Positions 8,829-16,819 of a stretch of DNA of 61,725 nucleotides are shown here, in pieces. Position 1 is the stretch's first letter. Each line of letters opens with the position of its first letter. Below the pieces are notes generated by a model. The model worked only from the letters and a program-made list of their open reading frames with translations, did no database searches and was not told the DNA's origin. Both the position numbers and the translations under genes were made by a program. The DNA comes from CAZLIC01 sp964559535 (lineage in GTDB: Bacteria; Pseudomonadota; Alphaproteobacteria; Rhodobacterales; Rhodobacteraceae), in contig CAZLIC010000017.1 of assembly GCA_964559535.1 (NCBI GenBank), positions 1 to 61,725 of the forward strand. Direction: 5' to 3'.

Positions 8829-9701
8829 ATGAACCGCACCGCAACGGCGCTTGCGCTTCTGGCTCCGGCACTGGCGGTGATGGCCTTCTGTGGCGTCTTC
8901 CCGCTGGCCATGGTGCTGTACTACTCGCTGCACGACACCTTCGGGGGCAACAGCTTTTTCTGGGTGGGCGGGGCGTGGTACGGGTCCGTGCTGTCCTCGC
9001 CTGCGTTCTGGGCGGCCATGGCGCGCAGCCTGGGCTTTACCGCGCTGGTGCTGGCCGTCGAGGTGCCGCTGGGCATATGGGTCGCGCTGCGCATGCCGCC
9101 CCGGGGGCTGGCGGCATCGGTGCTGCTGGTGGTGTTTGCGCTGCCGCTGATGATGCCGGTCATGGTGGTGGGCTACCTGTGGAAGGTGATGGTGCTGCCC
9201 GAGGTGGGGCTGCTGACCGCCGCGGCCGCCGGGCTGGGGCTGGCGCTGGACATGAACAGCCCGGCCGTCACCTGGGCCGTGCTGGTGCTGATGGACGTCT
9301 GGCACTGGACCGGGCTGGTGGTCTTGCTGTGCTATGCCGGGCTGCGCGCCATCCCTCAGGCGCACTACCGGGCCGCGCGCATCGACGGGGCCGGGGGCTG
9401 GGCCATCTTCCGCTTCGTGCAACTGCCGCGGCTGCGGCTGGTGCTGCTGATTGCCGTCTTGCTGCGCACGATGGACAGCTTCGTGATCTACACCGAGGCC
9501 TATGTCGTCACCCGCGGCGGCCCCGACGTGTCCACCACCTTCCTGTCGCACGAACTGGTGCAGACGGCGCTGATCCAGTTCGACCTGGGCGAGGGGGCGG
9601 CGATCTCGGTCATCTACTTCCTGATCGTGGCGGCGGTGTCCTGGGCCTTTTTCCGCGCCATCGTGCCGCCACGGGCACCGCCGCGGCGGGGGCGGGCATG
9701 A
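8829..9701 (+). CDS. ABC sugar/glycerol-type permease (MalF/GlpP-like)
   Basis: Inner-membrane permease of the CUT1 carbohydrate family, 290 aa, six hydrophobic segments. The EAA loop is visible (YRAARIDGAGGWAIF, then LPRLR). The segment IYTEAYVVTRGGP followed by STTFLS resembles, from memory, GlpP of the rhizobial glycerol importer GlpSTPQV. It overlaps the next permease by four bases (ATGA). No matching ATPase or binding protein is adjacent, since the next genes belong to a polyamine-type set. The start ATG is the first that gives a normal N-terminal transmembrane segment. Confidence 0.82.
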   Translation: MNRTATALALLAPALAVMAFCGVFPLAMVLYYSLHDTFGGNSFFWVGGAWYGSVLSSPAFWAAMARSLGFTALVLAVEVPLGIWVALRMPPRGLAASVLLVVFALPLMMPVMVVGYLWKVMVLPEVGLLTAAAAGLGLALDMNSPAVTWAVLVLMDVWHWTGLVVLLCYAGLRAIPQAHYRAARIDGAGGWAIFRFVQLPRLRLVLLIAVLLRTMDSFVIYTEAYVVTRGGPDVSTTFLSHELVQTALIQFDLGEGAAISVIYFLIVAAVSWAFFRAIVPPRAPPRRGRA

Positions 9702-10504
9702 GGCGGCTTTCCCCCGTGCCGGTGGTTGCGGCGGCACTGGTGCTGGTGCCGGTGTGGTGGCTGGTGTCGATGGCGTTCAAGACCAACGCCGAAATCGCGG
9801 GCGCGCTGACGCTGTGGCCGCAGGTCCCCACGCTGGACCATTTTGTCTTCATCCTGACCAGCCCCGACTGGTACTGGGGCTACCTCAACGCGCTCATCTA
9901 CGTGGCCCTGAACGTGGCCATCTCGGTGACGGTGGCCATTCCCGCCGCCTATGCCCTGGCGCGCTATCGCTTTCCCGGCCACCGCGGGCTGTTCTTCGGC
10001 CTCTTGATGTTCCGCATGATGGCGCCGCCCATCCTGCTGGTGCCCTTTGTGCAGATCTTCTCGCAGCTGAACCTGATCGACACGCACATCGCCGTGGCGC
10101 TGGCGCACTGCTTCTTCAACGTGCCGCTGGCGATCTGGATTCTGGAAGGCTTCTTCACGGCCATCCCACCCGAAATGGACGAAACCGCGCGGGTCGATGG
10201 CTACGCGCTGCCCGGCCTGCTGTGGCGCATCCTGTTGCCGCAGGTGGCGCCGGGCGTGGCGATCGCGGCGTTCTTCTGCTTCATGTTCTCGTGGATCGAA
10301 TTCCTCATGGCCAACGCGCTGACCACGGTGAATGCCAAGCCCATCGCAGGCATCATGTCGCGTGCGGGCGGGGTGCTGGTGGGCGACTATGCGCTGCTGG
10401 CGGCGGCAGGGGTGCTGGGGCTGCTGCCAGGCGCGGTGATGATCGTGTTCATGCGCGATCACCTCGCGCGCGGGTTTTCGATGGGCCGCATTTCGGGCAC
10501 CTGA
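9698..10504 (+). CDS. ABC sugar/glycerol-type permease (MalG/GlpQ-like)
   Basis: Second CUT1-type permease, 268 aa, six hydrophobic segments, with the EAA region PPEMDETARVDGY and LPQVAPG. The stretch FMFSWIEFLMA with VNAKPIA and the C-terminal RGFSMGRI are, as I remember them, typical of GlpQ of glycerol importers. It is coupled to the preceding permease by a four-base overlap. Together they would form a permease dimer that must borrow an ATPase and binding protein encoded elsewhere, or the one downstream. Confidence 0.83.
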   Translation: MRRLSPVPVVAAALVLVPVWWLVSMAFKTNAEIAGALTLWPQVPTLDHFVFILTSPDWYWGYLNALIYVALNVAISVTVAIPAAYALARYRFPGHRGLFFGLLMFRMMAPPILLVPFVQIFSQLNLIDTHIAVALAHCFFNVPLAIWILEGFFTAIPPEMDETARVDGYALPGLLWRILLPQVAPGVAIAAFFCFMFSWIEFLMANALTTVNAKPIAGIMSRAGGVLVGDYALLAAAGVLGLLPGAVMIVFMRDHLARGFSMGRISGT

Positions 10505-10658
10505 CCGGCACCACCGGCTGTCCTGCAGGTTTCCGGTTTGCCCGGAGAATGGCGTTGACTTCAAATCCGAACGAACTTCATCCTTTCCCGAACGCGCCCG
10601 GCAGCGGCGCCACCCCACAAAACCAGACCCAGACACAGTTCCCCACACGGAGAGTCCC

Positions 10659-11702
10659 ATGCCCCGCCTTCCCGCCACCTCGCTGGCCCTGCTTCTGGCC
10701 GCCACACCCGGCCTTGCGCAGGAACTGAACGCCCTGGTCTGGTGCGACCACACCGACCCCGCGCTGATCGAGCCGTTCGAGCAGGCGCATGGCGTGACGG
10801 TGAACCTGAAGGAATACGAGGGCACGGCGGCGGGTCTGGCCATCCTGCAGCAGTCGCAGCCCGGCGACTGGGACGTGCTGGTGATCGACGCGGTGGACGT
10901 GGGCCGCGCGGTGGACGCCGGGTATCTGGCCGAACTGCCCGCCGACCAGCTGCCCACCGCCGATTTCTTCCCGGAACTGGTGATGGCCGAGAACAACACC
11001 GTGGGCGGCAAGACCTACGCCGTGACCGAGAAGTTCGGCTACAACACCGTCAGCTTCGACAAGACCAAGGTCGATCCGGCCGACATGGAGGACATGGCGG
11101 CACTGACCGGGGGCAAGTATGACGGGCGCATCGGCATCTATGACTACTACCTGCCAGTCTTGGGCCTGGTGGCGCTGGGGCAGGGGGTGAAGACGGCCGA
11201 GATCACCGCCGACACGCTGGCCAGCCTGAAAGAGCCGCTGATGGCGCTGCGCAAGGCGTCGAAACAGGTGTCCGACGTGGTCAGCAGCCAGACGGCGCTG
11301 GCCACCGGCGAGGTCGATATCATCGTGGGTGGCGGCGAGTGGCTGACGGCGGTGCTGGCGGCGGAAAACCCCAACCTGGACTGGACCATCCCCAAACAGG
11401 GGGGCTTGCGCTGGGCACAGTCGATCGGGGTGGTGGCGGGCTCGGCACAGCCCGACCTGGCGCTGGAGTTCGTGAAGTACATCACCTCGCCCGAAGGACA
11501 GGCGCGGCTGGCCACCAGCGCCTGCTACTGGGGCATGCCCGCCAATGCCAAGGCGGGCGACGCGCTGAGCGCCGAACAGAAGGCCGTGCTGCGCTGGGAC
11601 CAGCAGCCCGAATTCCTGGCCCGGGCGCAACTGTACCCCATTCCTGATGCCGCGCTGGACACCGCGATGCAGGATCTGTGGACCGAGATGCTGAACCAGT
11701 GA
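10659..11702 (+). CDS. ABC transporter substrate-binding protein, polyamine-like
   Basis: Periplasmic binding protein of 347 aa with a signal peptide cleaved after about residue 20 (ATPGLA, then QELNALVW). The mature part has the PotD/Fbp-like type 2 fold pattern: DVLVIDAVD around residue 75, GKTYAVTEKFGYN around 125, and SPEGQARLA near the C-terminus. A 154-base gap separates it from the permease pair upstream, so it probably has its own promoter (a TTGACT occurs at 10555-10560). Its stop overlaps the next gene start by four bases. The substrate is unknown. Confidence 0.88.
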   Translation: MPRLPATSLALLLAATPGLAQELNALVWCDHTDPALIEPFEQAHGVTVNLKEYEGTAAGLAILQQSQPGDWDVLVIDAVDVGRAVDAGYLAELPADQLPTADFFPELVMAENNTVGGKTYAVTEKFGYNTVSFDKTKVDPADMEDMAALTGGKYDGRIGIYDYYLPVLGLVALGQGVKTAEITADTLASLKEPLMALRKASKQVSDVVSSQTALATGEVDIIVGGGEWLTAVLAAENPNLDWTIPKQGGLRWAQSIGVVAGSAQPDLALEFVKYITSPEGQARLATSACYWGMPANAKAGDALSAEQKAVLRWDQQPEFLARAQLYPIPDAALDTAMQDLWTEMLNQ

Positions 11703-12553
11703 CGCTTGCGTCTCGCGACCGCCGGCTGGGCTGGGGCCTTGCGGCCCCGGCGCTGGTCTGGACGGCAGCGTTCTTTGTGCTGCCGTTCCTGGCCATGGTC
11801 GCGCTGTCGTTCGCGCATATGGAGGGGCGCGCGATTGTCCGCGGCCTGGACCCCGGCAACTACGCCCGCATCGTCACCGACCCCACGATGCGCGGCGCGC
11901 TGGCAAACAGCCTGGAAATCACCGTGGTGGTCACCGTGCTGTCGGTCCTGCTGGCCTGGCCGCTGGCCGCCATCATTGCCTTCCGCATACCGCCGCGCTG
12001 GCAGCGGCTGGCCTTGCTGTTGGCGGTGCTGCCGTTCTGGACCTCCTACGTGGTGCGGTCTTACGCGTGGCTGCTGGTGCTGGGCCAGAACGGGGTGCTG
12101 AACAAGACGCTCCTTGGCCTGGGGCTGATTGCCCAGCCGCTGGAAATCGCCTCCACCCGCGCGGCAACCGTCATCGGCTTCGTGCATTTCTTCGTCATGC
12201 TGCTGACCCTGACGATCTATGCCAACCTGATCCAGCTCTCGCCCAACTATGCCCGCGCCGCCGCCGACCTGGGCGCGAACCGCTGGCAGACCCTGGCGCA
12301 TGTCATCCTGCCGCTGACCCTGCCCGGCGTGGTCACGGGCGCCTTCCTGACCTTCGTGCTGTGCATCGGCGACTACATCACCCCGCAAATCCTGGGCGGC
12401 AACGCCGAACTCACCCTGCCACAGCTCATCATGCTGCAACTGGGCCGCAGCGGAAACTTCCCGCTGGCCTCGGCCCTGTCGGTGGTGCTTATGGCGGTGG
12501 TGACGCTGGCCTATGCCGCCAGCAGCCGCTGGCTGCGGCTGGACAGGGTGTAG
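11699..12553 (+). CDS. ABC transporter permease (PotB-like)
   Basis: Inner-membrane subunit, 284 aa, six hydrophobic segments, with an EAA loop (NYARAAADLGANRW, then LPLTLPG). I chose the GTG at 11699 because it overlaps the binding-protein stop (GTGA) and gives a short hydrophilic leader before the first transmembrane helix. It forms a heterodimer with the next gene product. The FVLCIGDYITP segment is typical of polyamine/opine-type importers. Confidence 0.9.
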   Translation: MTLASRDRRLGWGLAAPALVWTAAFFVLPFLAMVALSFAHMEGRAIVRGLDPGNYARIVTDPTMRGALANSLEITVVVTVLSVLLAWPLAAIIAFRIPPRWQRLALLLAVLPFWTSYVVRSYAWLLVLGQNGVLNKTLLGLGLIAQPLEIASTRAATVIGFVHFFVMLLTLTIYANLIQLSPNYARAAADLGANRWQTLAHVILPLTLPGVVTGAFLTFVLCIGDYITPQILGGNAELTLPQLIMLQLGRSGNFPLASALSVVLMAVVTLAYAASSRWLRLDRV

Positions 12554-12556
12554 GCC

Positions 12557-13324
12557 ATGCGCGTGCTGTCCTTCGCCTACCTGGCCGCCGCCTATGCCTT
12601 CGTCTTCCTGCCGGTGGCCGTTCTGGTGGCCTTCAGCCTGCAGGACGGCCGCCTGCCGGTGCCGCCGTTCAAGGGCGTGACGCTGGACTGGTACGCCAAG
12701 GTGCTGTCGGACGAAGACCTGGTCGCGGCCCTGCTGAACTCGCTCCTCGTCGCCGTGGTCTCGTCGCTGGTGGCGCTGCTCCTGGGCTTCCTTGCCGCCC
12801 ACGCGCTGGCCCGCGTGCGCCTGCCCGGGCAGGCCGCGATGCGCGCGGTGCTGATTGCGCCGATGACCGTCAGCTACCTCATCATCGCGCTGGGCCTGCT
12901 GAACCTGTTCAACCTGACCGGCCTGCGCCTGTCGCTGTGGACGGCCGGCATCGGCCATGTGGTCATCAACCTGCCCTTGTGCTTTGCCATCACCTATGCG
13001 GCCATGGGCGACCACCAGAAGAATGCCGAACGCGCCGCCCGCGACCTTGGCGCGCCGGAATGGAAGGTGCTGGTACTGGTGTCGGCCCCCATGCTGGCCA
13101 CGCCGCTGGCCGCCGCCTTCTTCCTGTCGGTGACTTTCTCGTGGGACGAATTCATCATCGCCTTCCTGCTCACCCGCTTTGACGTGACGCTGCCGGTCGA
13201 GATCTGGTCGATGCTGAAATCGGGCCTGTCGCCCGCCACCAATGCGGTGGGGTCGCTGGTGTTTCTGGTGTCTGTGGCGCTTGTGGTGGGGCTGGAAATC
13301 CTGGTGTTCCGGAGGGCAAGGTGA
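12557..13324 (+). CDS. ABC transporter permease (PotC-like)
   Basis: Second inner-membrane subunit of this importer, 255 aa, six hydrophobic segments, EAA loop (NAERAARDLGAPEW). It starts three bases after the previous stop and overlaps the ATPase gene start by four bases (GTGA). The FSWDEFIIAFLLTRF stretch is characteristic of PotC-type permeases. Order and spacing indicate one transcript from the binding protein to the hydrolase. Confidence 0.9.
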   Translation: MRVLSFAYLAAAYAFVFLPVAVLVAFSLQDGRLPVPPFKGVTLDWYAKVLSDEDLVAALLNSLLVAVVSSLVALLLGFLAAHALARVRLPGQAAMRAVLIAPMTVSYLIIALGLLNLFNLTGLRLSLWTAGIGHVVINLPLCFAITYAAMGDHQKNAERAARDLGAPEWKVLVLVSAPMLATPLAAAFFLSVTFSWDEFIIAFLLTRFDVTLPVEIWSMLKSGLSPATNAVGSLVFLVSVALVVGLEILVFRRAR

Positions 13325-14316
13325 CAGCGGGCGTGGCGATCCGGGATGTGTCGCAGCGCTATGGCAGCGCCGTGGCGCTGGAAAATGTCAGCCTCGACAT
13401 CGCCGCGGGCGAGTTCATCGTTCTGCTCGGCCCCTCGGGCTGCGGCAAGACCACGCTTCTGAACATCATCGGCGGCTTTGCCGAACCCACGGCAGGGCAG
13501 GTGCTGATCGGCGGGCGCAACATGGCCGGTGTGCCGCCGCAGCACCGCCCCACCACCACGGTCTTCCAGGACTATGCGCTGTTCCCGCACATGACGCTGC
13601 GCGACAACGTGGCCTTCGGGCTGCGGATGCGGGGCGTGGCGCGGGCGCTGCGGGCAGAGAAGGCCGAGGCGATGCTGGCGCTGGTGGGCCTTGCCGGGCG
13701 GGGCGGCGCGCGGCCGCACGAGCTGTCGGGCGGGCAGCGGCAGCGGGTGGCGCTGGCCCGCGCGCTGGCGGTGGAGCCCGACGTGCTGCTACTGGACGAA
13801 CCCCTGGGCGCACTGGACCTGAAGCTGCGTCGCGCCATGCAGGACGAGCTGAAGGCGATCCAGCGCCGCGTCGGCACCACCTTCGTGCATGTGACGCATG
13901 ACCAGGAAGAGGCGATGGCGATTGCCGACCGCATTGTGGTGATGAACGCCGGGCGGATCGAGGATGAAGGCCCCCCGCGCGCGGTGTACCTGCAGCCGAA
14001 AACGCTGTTCACCGCGGGGTTCATGGGCGAGTTGAACCGCATTCCCGTGGCCGGGGGCCAGGCCCCCTGGGGGCCGGTGCCGGTGGCCGACGGCACGCTG
14101 TGCCTGCGCCCCGAGGCCATCACCCGCGCAGGCGCCCTGCGCATTGGCCCCTGCCGGGTGCAGGACGCGGCGTTCTTCGGCACGCATGTGCGGGTGCATG
14201 TGGCGCCGCTGGCCGCACCCGACTTGCGGCTGGTGGTGCATCTGCCACAGTCCGCGCTGCCCGAACCCGGCGAGGTGCTGGACCTGGGCGCCGAAACCCA
14301 TGTGGTGCTGAGATGA
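13321..14316 (+). CDS. ABC transporter ATP-binding protein, polyamine type
   Basis: Cytoplasmic ATPase of 331 aa driving the importer. Walker A (GPSGCGKTT, about residues 39-47), Q-loop (VFQDYALFPHMT), signature (LSGGQRQR), Walker B (VLLLDEP) and switch His (HVTHDQEE) are all intact. The C-terminal TOBE-like region (from about residue 240) is shorter than in classical PotA. The GTG start overlaps the permease stop. It is the only complete importer ATPase in the window and could also serve the orphan carbohydrate-type permease pair, although that is speculative. Confidence 0.93.
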   Translation: MTAGVAIRDVSQRYGSAVALENVSLDIAAGEFIVLLGPSGCGKTTLLNIIGGFAEPTAGQVLIGGRNMAGVPPQHRPTTTVFQDYALFPHMTLRDNVAFGLRMRGVARALRAEKAEAMLALVGLAGRGGARPHELSGGQRQRVALARALAVEPDVLLLDEPLGALDLKLRRAMQDELKAIQRRVGTTFVHVTHDQEEAMAIADRIVVMNAGRIEDEGPPRAVYLQPKTLFTAGFMGELNRIPVAGGQAPWGPVPVADGTLCLRPEAITRAGALRIGPCRVQDAAFFGTHVRVHVAPLAAPDLRLVVHLPQSALPEPGEVLDLGAETHVVLR

Positions 14317-15032
14317 GAGCCAAGCCCGAAGACTGGTGGCGCGTCCGCAGCATGGGCGACGGCGTGACCCACATCGACGAGCCGCACATCCGCGAATTCT
14401 ACCGCTGCAACGTGTGGCATGTGCGCGGGCGCGACACCGACATGCTGGTGGACAGCGGCATGGGCGTGGTCAGCCTGCGCGAACGGGTGCCGCTGGTGAC
14501 GGAACGCCCGCTGCAGGCGGTGGCCAGCCACACCCATTTCGACCACATCGGCTGCCACCACGAATTCCCCTGCCGCCTGTGCCACGCCGCCGAAGCCCAC
14601 CTGCTGCGCGCCCCGACGCGGGCCAACACCTTTGCCGACAAGTACGTCACCGACGACATCTTCACCCTTCTGCCCCCCGAACCCTATGTCGCGCAGACCT
14701 ATGCCGTGGCCAGCGCGCCTGCCACCCGCCTGTTGTGGGACGGCGATGTGGTGGACCTGGGCGACCGCCATTTCCAGGTGATCCACACCCCCGGCCATTC
14801 CCCCGGCGGCATCGCCCTGTACGAATCCGCCACGGGCATCCTGTTTTCCGGCGACATCGTCTATGACGGCGAGCTGATCGAGGGCACCTCGGCGCTGGAA
14901 CAGGCGCAGTATGTGGTCTCGATGGAACGGCTGCTGCGGTTGCCGGTGCGGGTGGTGCACGGCGGACATTTCCCCAGCTATTCCGGCGAACGCCACCGCG
15001 CACTGATCCGCGACTGGCTGGCGGCGCGATAG
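14313..15032 (+). CDS. Metallo-beta-lactamase-fold hydrolase
   Basis: Probable zinc hydrolase of 239 aa, cytoplasmic (no signal peptide). Metal-binding motifs are in family order: SHTHFDHIG (HxHxDH), HTPGHSPGG, FSGDIV and a final HGGH. The reaction is not evident. It overlaps the ATPase gene by four bases and is the last gene of the transporter operon, so it may act on the imported compound, for example opening a ring or cleaving an ester or thioester. It is also the last chromosomal gene before the integrated element. Confidence 0.85.
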   Translation: MRAKPEDWWRVRSMGDGVTHIDEPHIREFYRCNVWHVRGRDTDMLVDSGMGVVSLRERVPLVTERPLQAVASHTHFDHIGCHHEFPCRLCHAAEAHLLRAPTRANTFADKYVTDDIFTLLPPEPYVAQTYAVASAPATRLLWDGDVVDLGDRHFQVIHTPGHSPGGIALYESATGILFSGDIVYDGELIEGTSALEQAQYVVSMERLLRLPVRVVHGGHFPSYSGERHRALIRDWLAAR

Positions 15033-15312
15033 CAAGCAGGCCTCGGTCATCCGGGCGCGGGGAAGGGCCGCAGGCGCCATGCGGATACCGTTTTGTCGCG
15101 GAAACCCGATTCCGGCGGGGGCCTTCGTCCCGGTGCAAAGGCGCGCCGGTCCAAGACACGGCAGATATCCGCAGCGCCCAGCCTGCCGCGCAAGCCCCGT
15201 CAACGGCGACTCTGGAAGCCAGGAACGCCTGCCCACGACACACGCCAGGGCCTTTCGCCAAAAGCACCGGAGCCAAGCCGAAAAGGGCACCGGAGCGAGA
15301 AAAAGAGCAGGC
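15033..15312. other. Intergenic region left of the integrated element
   Basis: About 280 bases with no convincing gene, RNA or terminator. Before the element integrated this DNA would have been the downstream flank of tRNA-Phe. Confidence 0.5.
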
Positions 15313-15373
15313 ATTTCAGGGATTTAAGTGGTGCCCAGAGCCGGAATCGAACCAGCGACACGCGGATTTTCAA
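15313..15373 (+). repeat. attL: 61-bp direct repeat with truncated tRNA-Phe 3' half
   Basis: Identical to 38395-38455. It holds the minus-strand tRNA-Phe from the anticodon loop to CCA but lacks the 5' half, so it is not a functional tRNA. Sequence diverges immediately on both sides (C versus G on the left, G versus T on the right). Confidence 0.92.
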
Positions 15374-15597
15374 GCCATCCACCGGCGCGGGAAATCAATC
15401 GGTTGCGCGGCGTTTTCCCGTCAAACCCCCTACGGGAAATCATGCACTTAAGGGGCGATTGTCAAACCAGTTTTCCGCCGATCCGGGGCAAAGAAAAACC
15501 GTCGAGGGGGCGGCCACCCACCTCGACGGCGCATTCGAAGTTTCTGTCCTGACAGGATACCAAAACCCGGACTCCGGCGCAATCACCGGGGGCTTGC
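15374..15597 (+). other. Element left-end non-coding region
   Basis: Holds a hairpin with 9-bp arms CCGTCGAGG (15499-15507) and CCTCGACGG (15521-15529), and a small palindrome CCTGACAGG nearer the next gene. This could include binding sites for excision or a transfer or replication origin. No gene seen. Confidence 0.4.
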
Positions 15598-16368
15598 ATG
15601 TCTGACATTCTGCCCTTCTGCCAGGTCAAGCTGCAGTACCTTCTCGACCTCGTTCTCGACCAGTCGCTTGACGACAACGCCTTCCGCGTCGCCGCCTATC
15701 TGGCGTTGACCCATGCCGACCATGACACCGGCGAATGCCATCCGTCCTTTGAGACGATCGGCACGGCGCTTGGGCGGCATGCGAAGTCAGTCAAGCGCGC
15801 CCTGAACAAGCCCGAGATGGCGCGCCACCTGACGGTCGTGCGGGGCACCAATCGCGGAAACGCCTCGCGCTACCGCCCGACCGACGATGCCCTGCGGCGC
15901 GCCACGCAGCGGCGTCGGGAGGGGGACAAGATTGTCCCCCTTTCCCGGGTGAAAGGGGGACAATCCTGTCCGCCCGAGGGGACATATCTGTCCGGAAAAG
16001 GGGGACAGGAACGCCCCCCGAACAAAGAAAAGGAACTTAAACCAAGAACGGCCACTGCCGCGCCGGATTTGCCCGAGAAGGGGCAATCCGGCACAGCCCC
16101 GGACCGCAGCGCCCCGCCTTCCCCGTTGGTTTTCGTTCCGCAGGGCATTTGCTTTGCACGCGACTGGAACGACCGGTTGGCGCAGGAGGGGTTGGCCACG
16201 CTCGATCGAAGCCTGCCCTTGGCGGTGCATGGTCCCCATCGCGGCTTCTGGGTTCCGGCCCGAAGCCCCGCGCCGAGGGGAAGCCCGGAATGGCGGGAAC
16301 AGGTACGACAGCTGCGCTGTCTTGCCGGGAAGGACCCCGAGCAGATGGAGCAGCGTCATGCGGGATGA
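15598..16368 (+). CDS. Helix-turn-helix, plasmid replication-like protein
   Basis: 256 aa. The N-terminal 100 residues look like a winged helix-turn-helix of the type found in plasmid replication and phage proteins (FRVAAYLALTHAD, then CHPSFETIGTALGRHAKSVKRAL). A basic, repetitive linker (about residues 105-145, with KIVPLS, GGQSCPP and GGQERPP) is encoded by iteron-like DNA repeats. The C-terminal part (from about 180) is a small tryptophan-containing domain that I do not recognise. It begins the mobilisation operon and overlaps mobC by 11 bases. It could initiate replication of the excised circle or act as a regulator. Confidence 0.65.
   Translation: MSDILPFCQVKLQYLLDLVLDQSLDDNAFRVAAYLALTHADHDTGECHPSFETIGTALGRHAKSVKRALNKPEMARHLTVVRGTNRGNASRYRPTDDALRRATQRRREGDKIVPLSRVKGGQSCPPEGTYLSGKGGQERPPNKEKELKPRTATAAPDLPEKGQSGTAPDRSAPPSPLVFVPQGICFARDWNDRLAQEGLATLDRSLPLAVHGPHRGFWVPARSPAPRGSPEWREQVRQLRCLAGKDPEQMEQRHAG
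15921..16010 (+). repeat. Iteron-like repeats and a perfect hairpin inside the HTH gene
   Basis: The motif GGGGACA occurs in direct orientation beginning near 15921, 15955, 15977 and 16000, and inverted (TGTCCCCC) at 15933. A perfect inverted repeat with 14-bp arms lies at 15931-15944 and 15951-15964. The last three direct copies are spaced 22-23 bases, not a multiple of three, so the pattern is conserved as DNA rather than as protein. Confidence 0.75.
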
Positions 16369-16819
16369 GCAGGGAGCAAGGCGACCCGTGTCATACGCTG
16401 GCGCTGCTGACACGGGGCCTTGCGAGGGGTGGCAAGCCTCCCCTTCGAACCCCACCGGCGCGGGCGCTGCCCGCGAAAAGCCCGCGCTGACGGACACCTT
16501 CGTGTTCCGCTGCACGGCGGCCGAGAAGGCCGAGCTTCGGCAAAAGGCCGAAGCAGCAGGCGTCCCGGTGGCGACCCTTCTGCGCGAAGCCCTTGGCCGC
16601 ACGGATGCCCGCCGCCGCAAGCCCGCCCCGCGCGTCGATCCGGCGCTGGTGCTGGCCGTCGGTCGCATCGGCGGCAACCTCAACCAGATCGCCCGCTGGC
16701 TGAACCGCGCCCATGCCGCAGGGCTCACGCCTACCATCGACGCCATCGAGGTCGCGCGCCGCCTTCTGTCCGTTGAACGTCAGCTTGCCCAGCTCATCGC
16801 CCATGGCCGCGAATGCTGA
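16358..16819 (+). CDS. mobC: Mobilisation protein MobC/MbeC-like
   Basis: Accessory relaxosome protein of 153 aa that would bind the transfer origin and help the relaxase. Residues 45-75 (DTFVFRCTAAEKAELRQKAEAAGVPV) look like the ribbon-helix-helix of MobC-type proteins. The C-terminal half has the family motif GRIGGNLNQIARWLN. I chose the ATG at 16358, which overlaps the HTH gene end; a later start is possible because the first 40 residues are poorly conserved in type. Its stop overlaps the relaxase start. Confidence 0.8.
   Translation: MRDEQGARRPVSYAGAADTGPCEGWQASPSNPTGAGAAREKPALTDTFVFRCTAAEKAELRQKAEAAGVPVATLLREALGRTDARRRKPAPRVDPALVLAVGRIGGNLNQIARWLNRAHAAGLTPTIDAIEVARRLLSVERQLAQLIAHGREC

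Noticed and set aside
11525..13015. Long minus-strand frame (496 codons), His/Gln/Arg-rich
   Set aside because: Shadow of the permease genes; composition is that of reverse-complemented hydrophobic codons.
13572..15314. Long minus-strand frame (580 codons)
   Set aside because: Antisense to the ATPase and hydrolase genes, whose motifs are intact; such frames are common in G/C-rich DNA.
15329..15373. A second tRNA-Phe
   Set aside because: Only the 3' half from the anticodon loop to CCA is present; the 5' half is replaced by unrelated sequence. It is the attachment-site duplicate.
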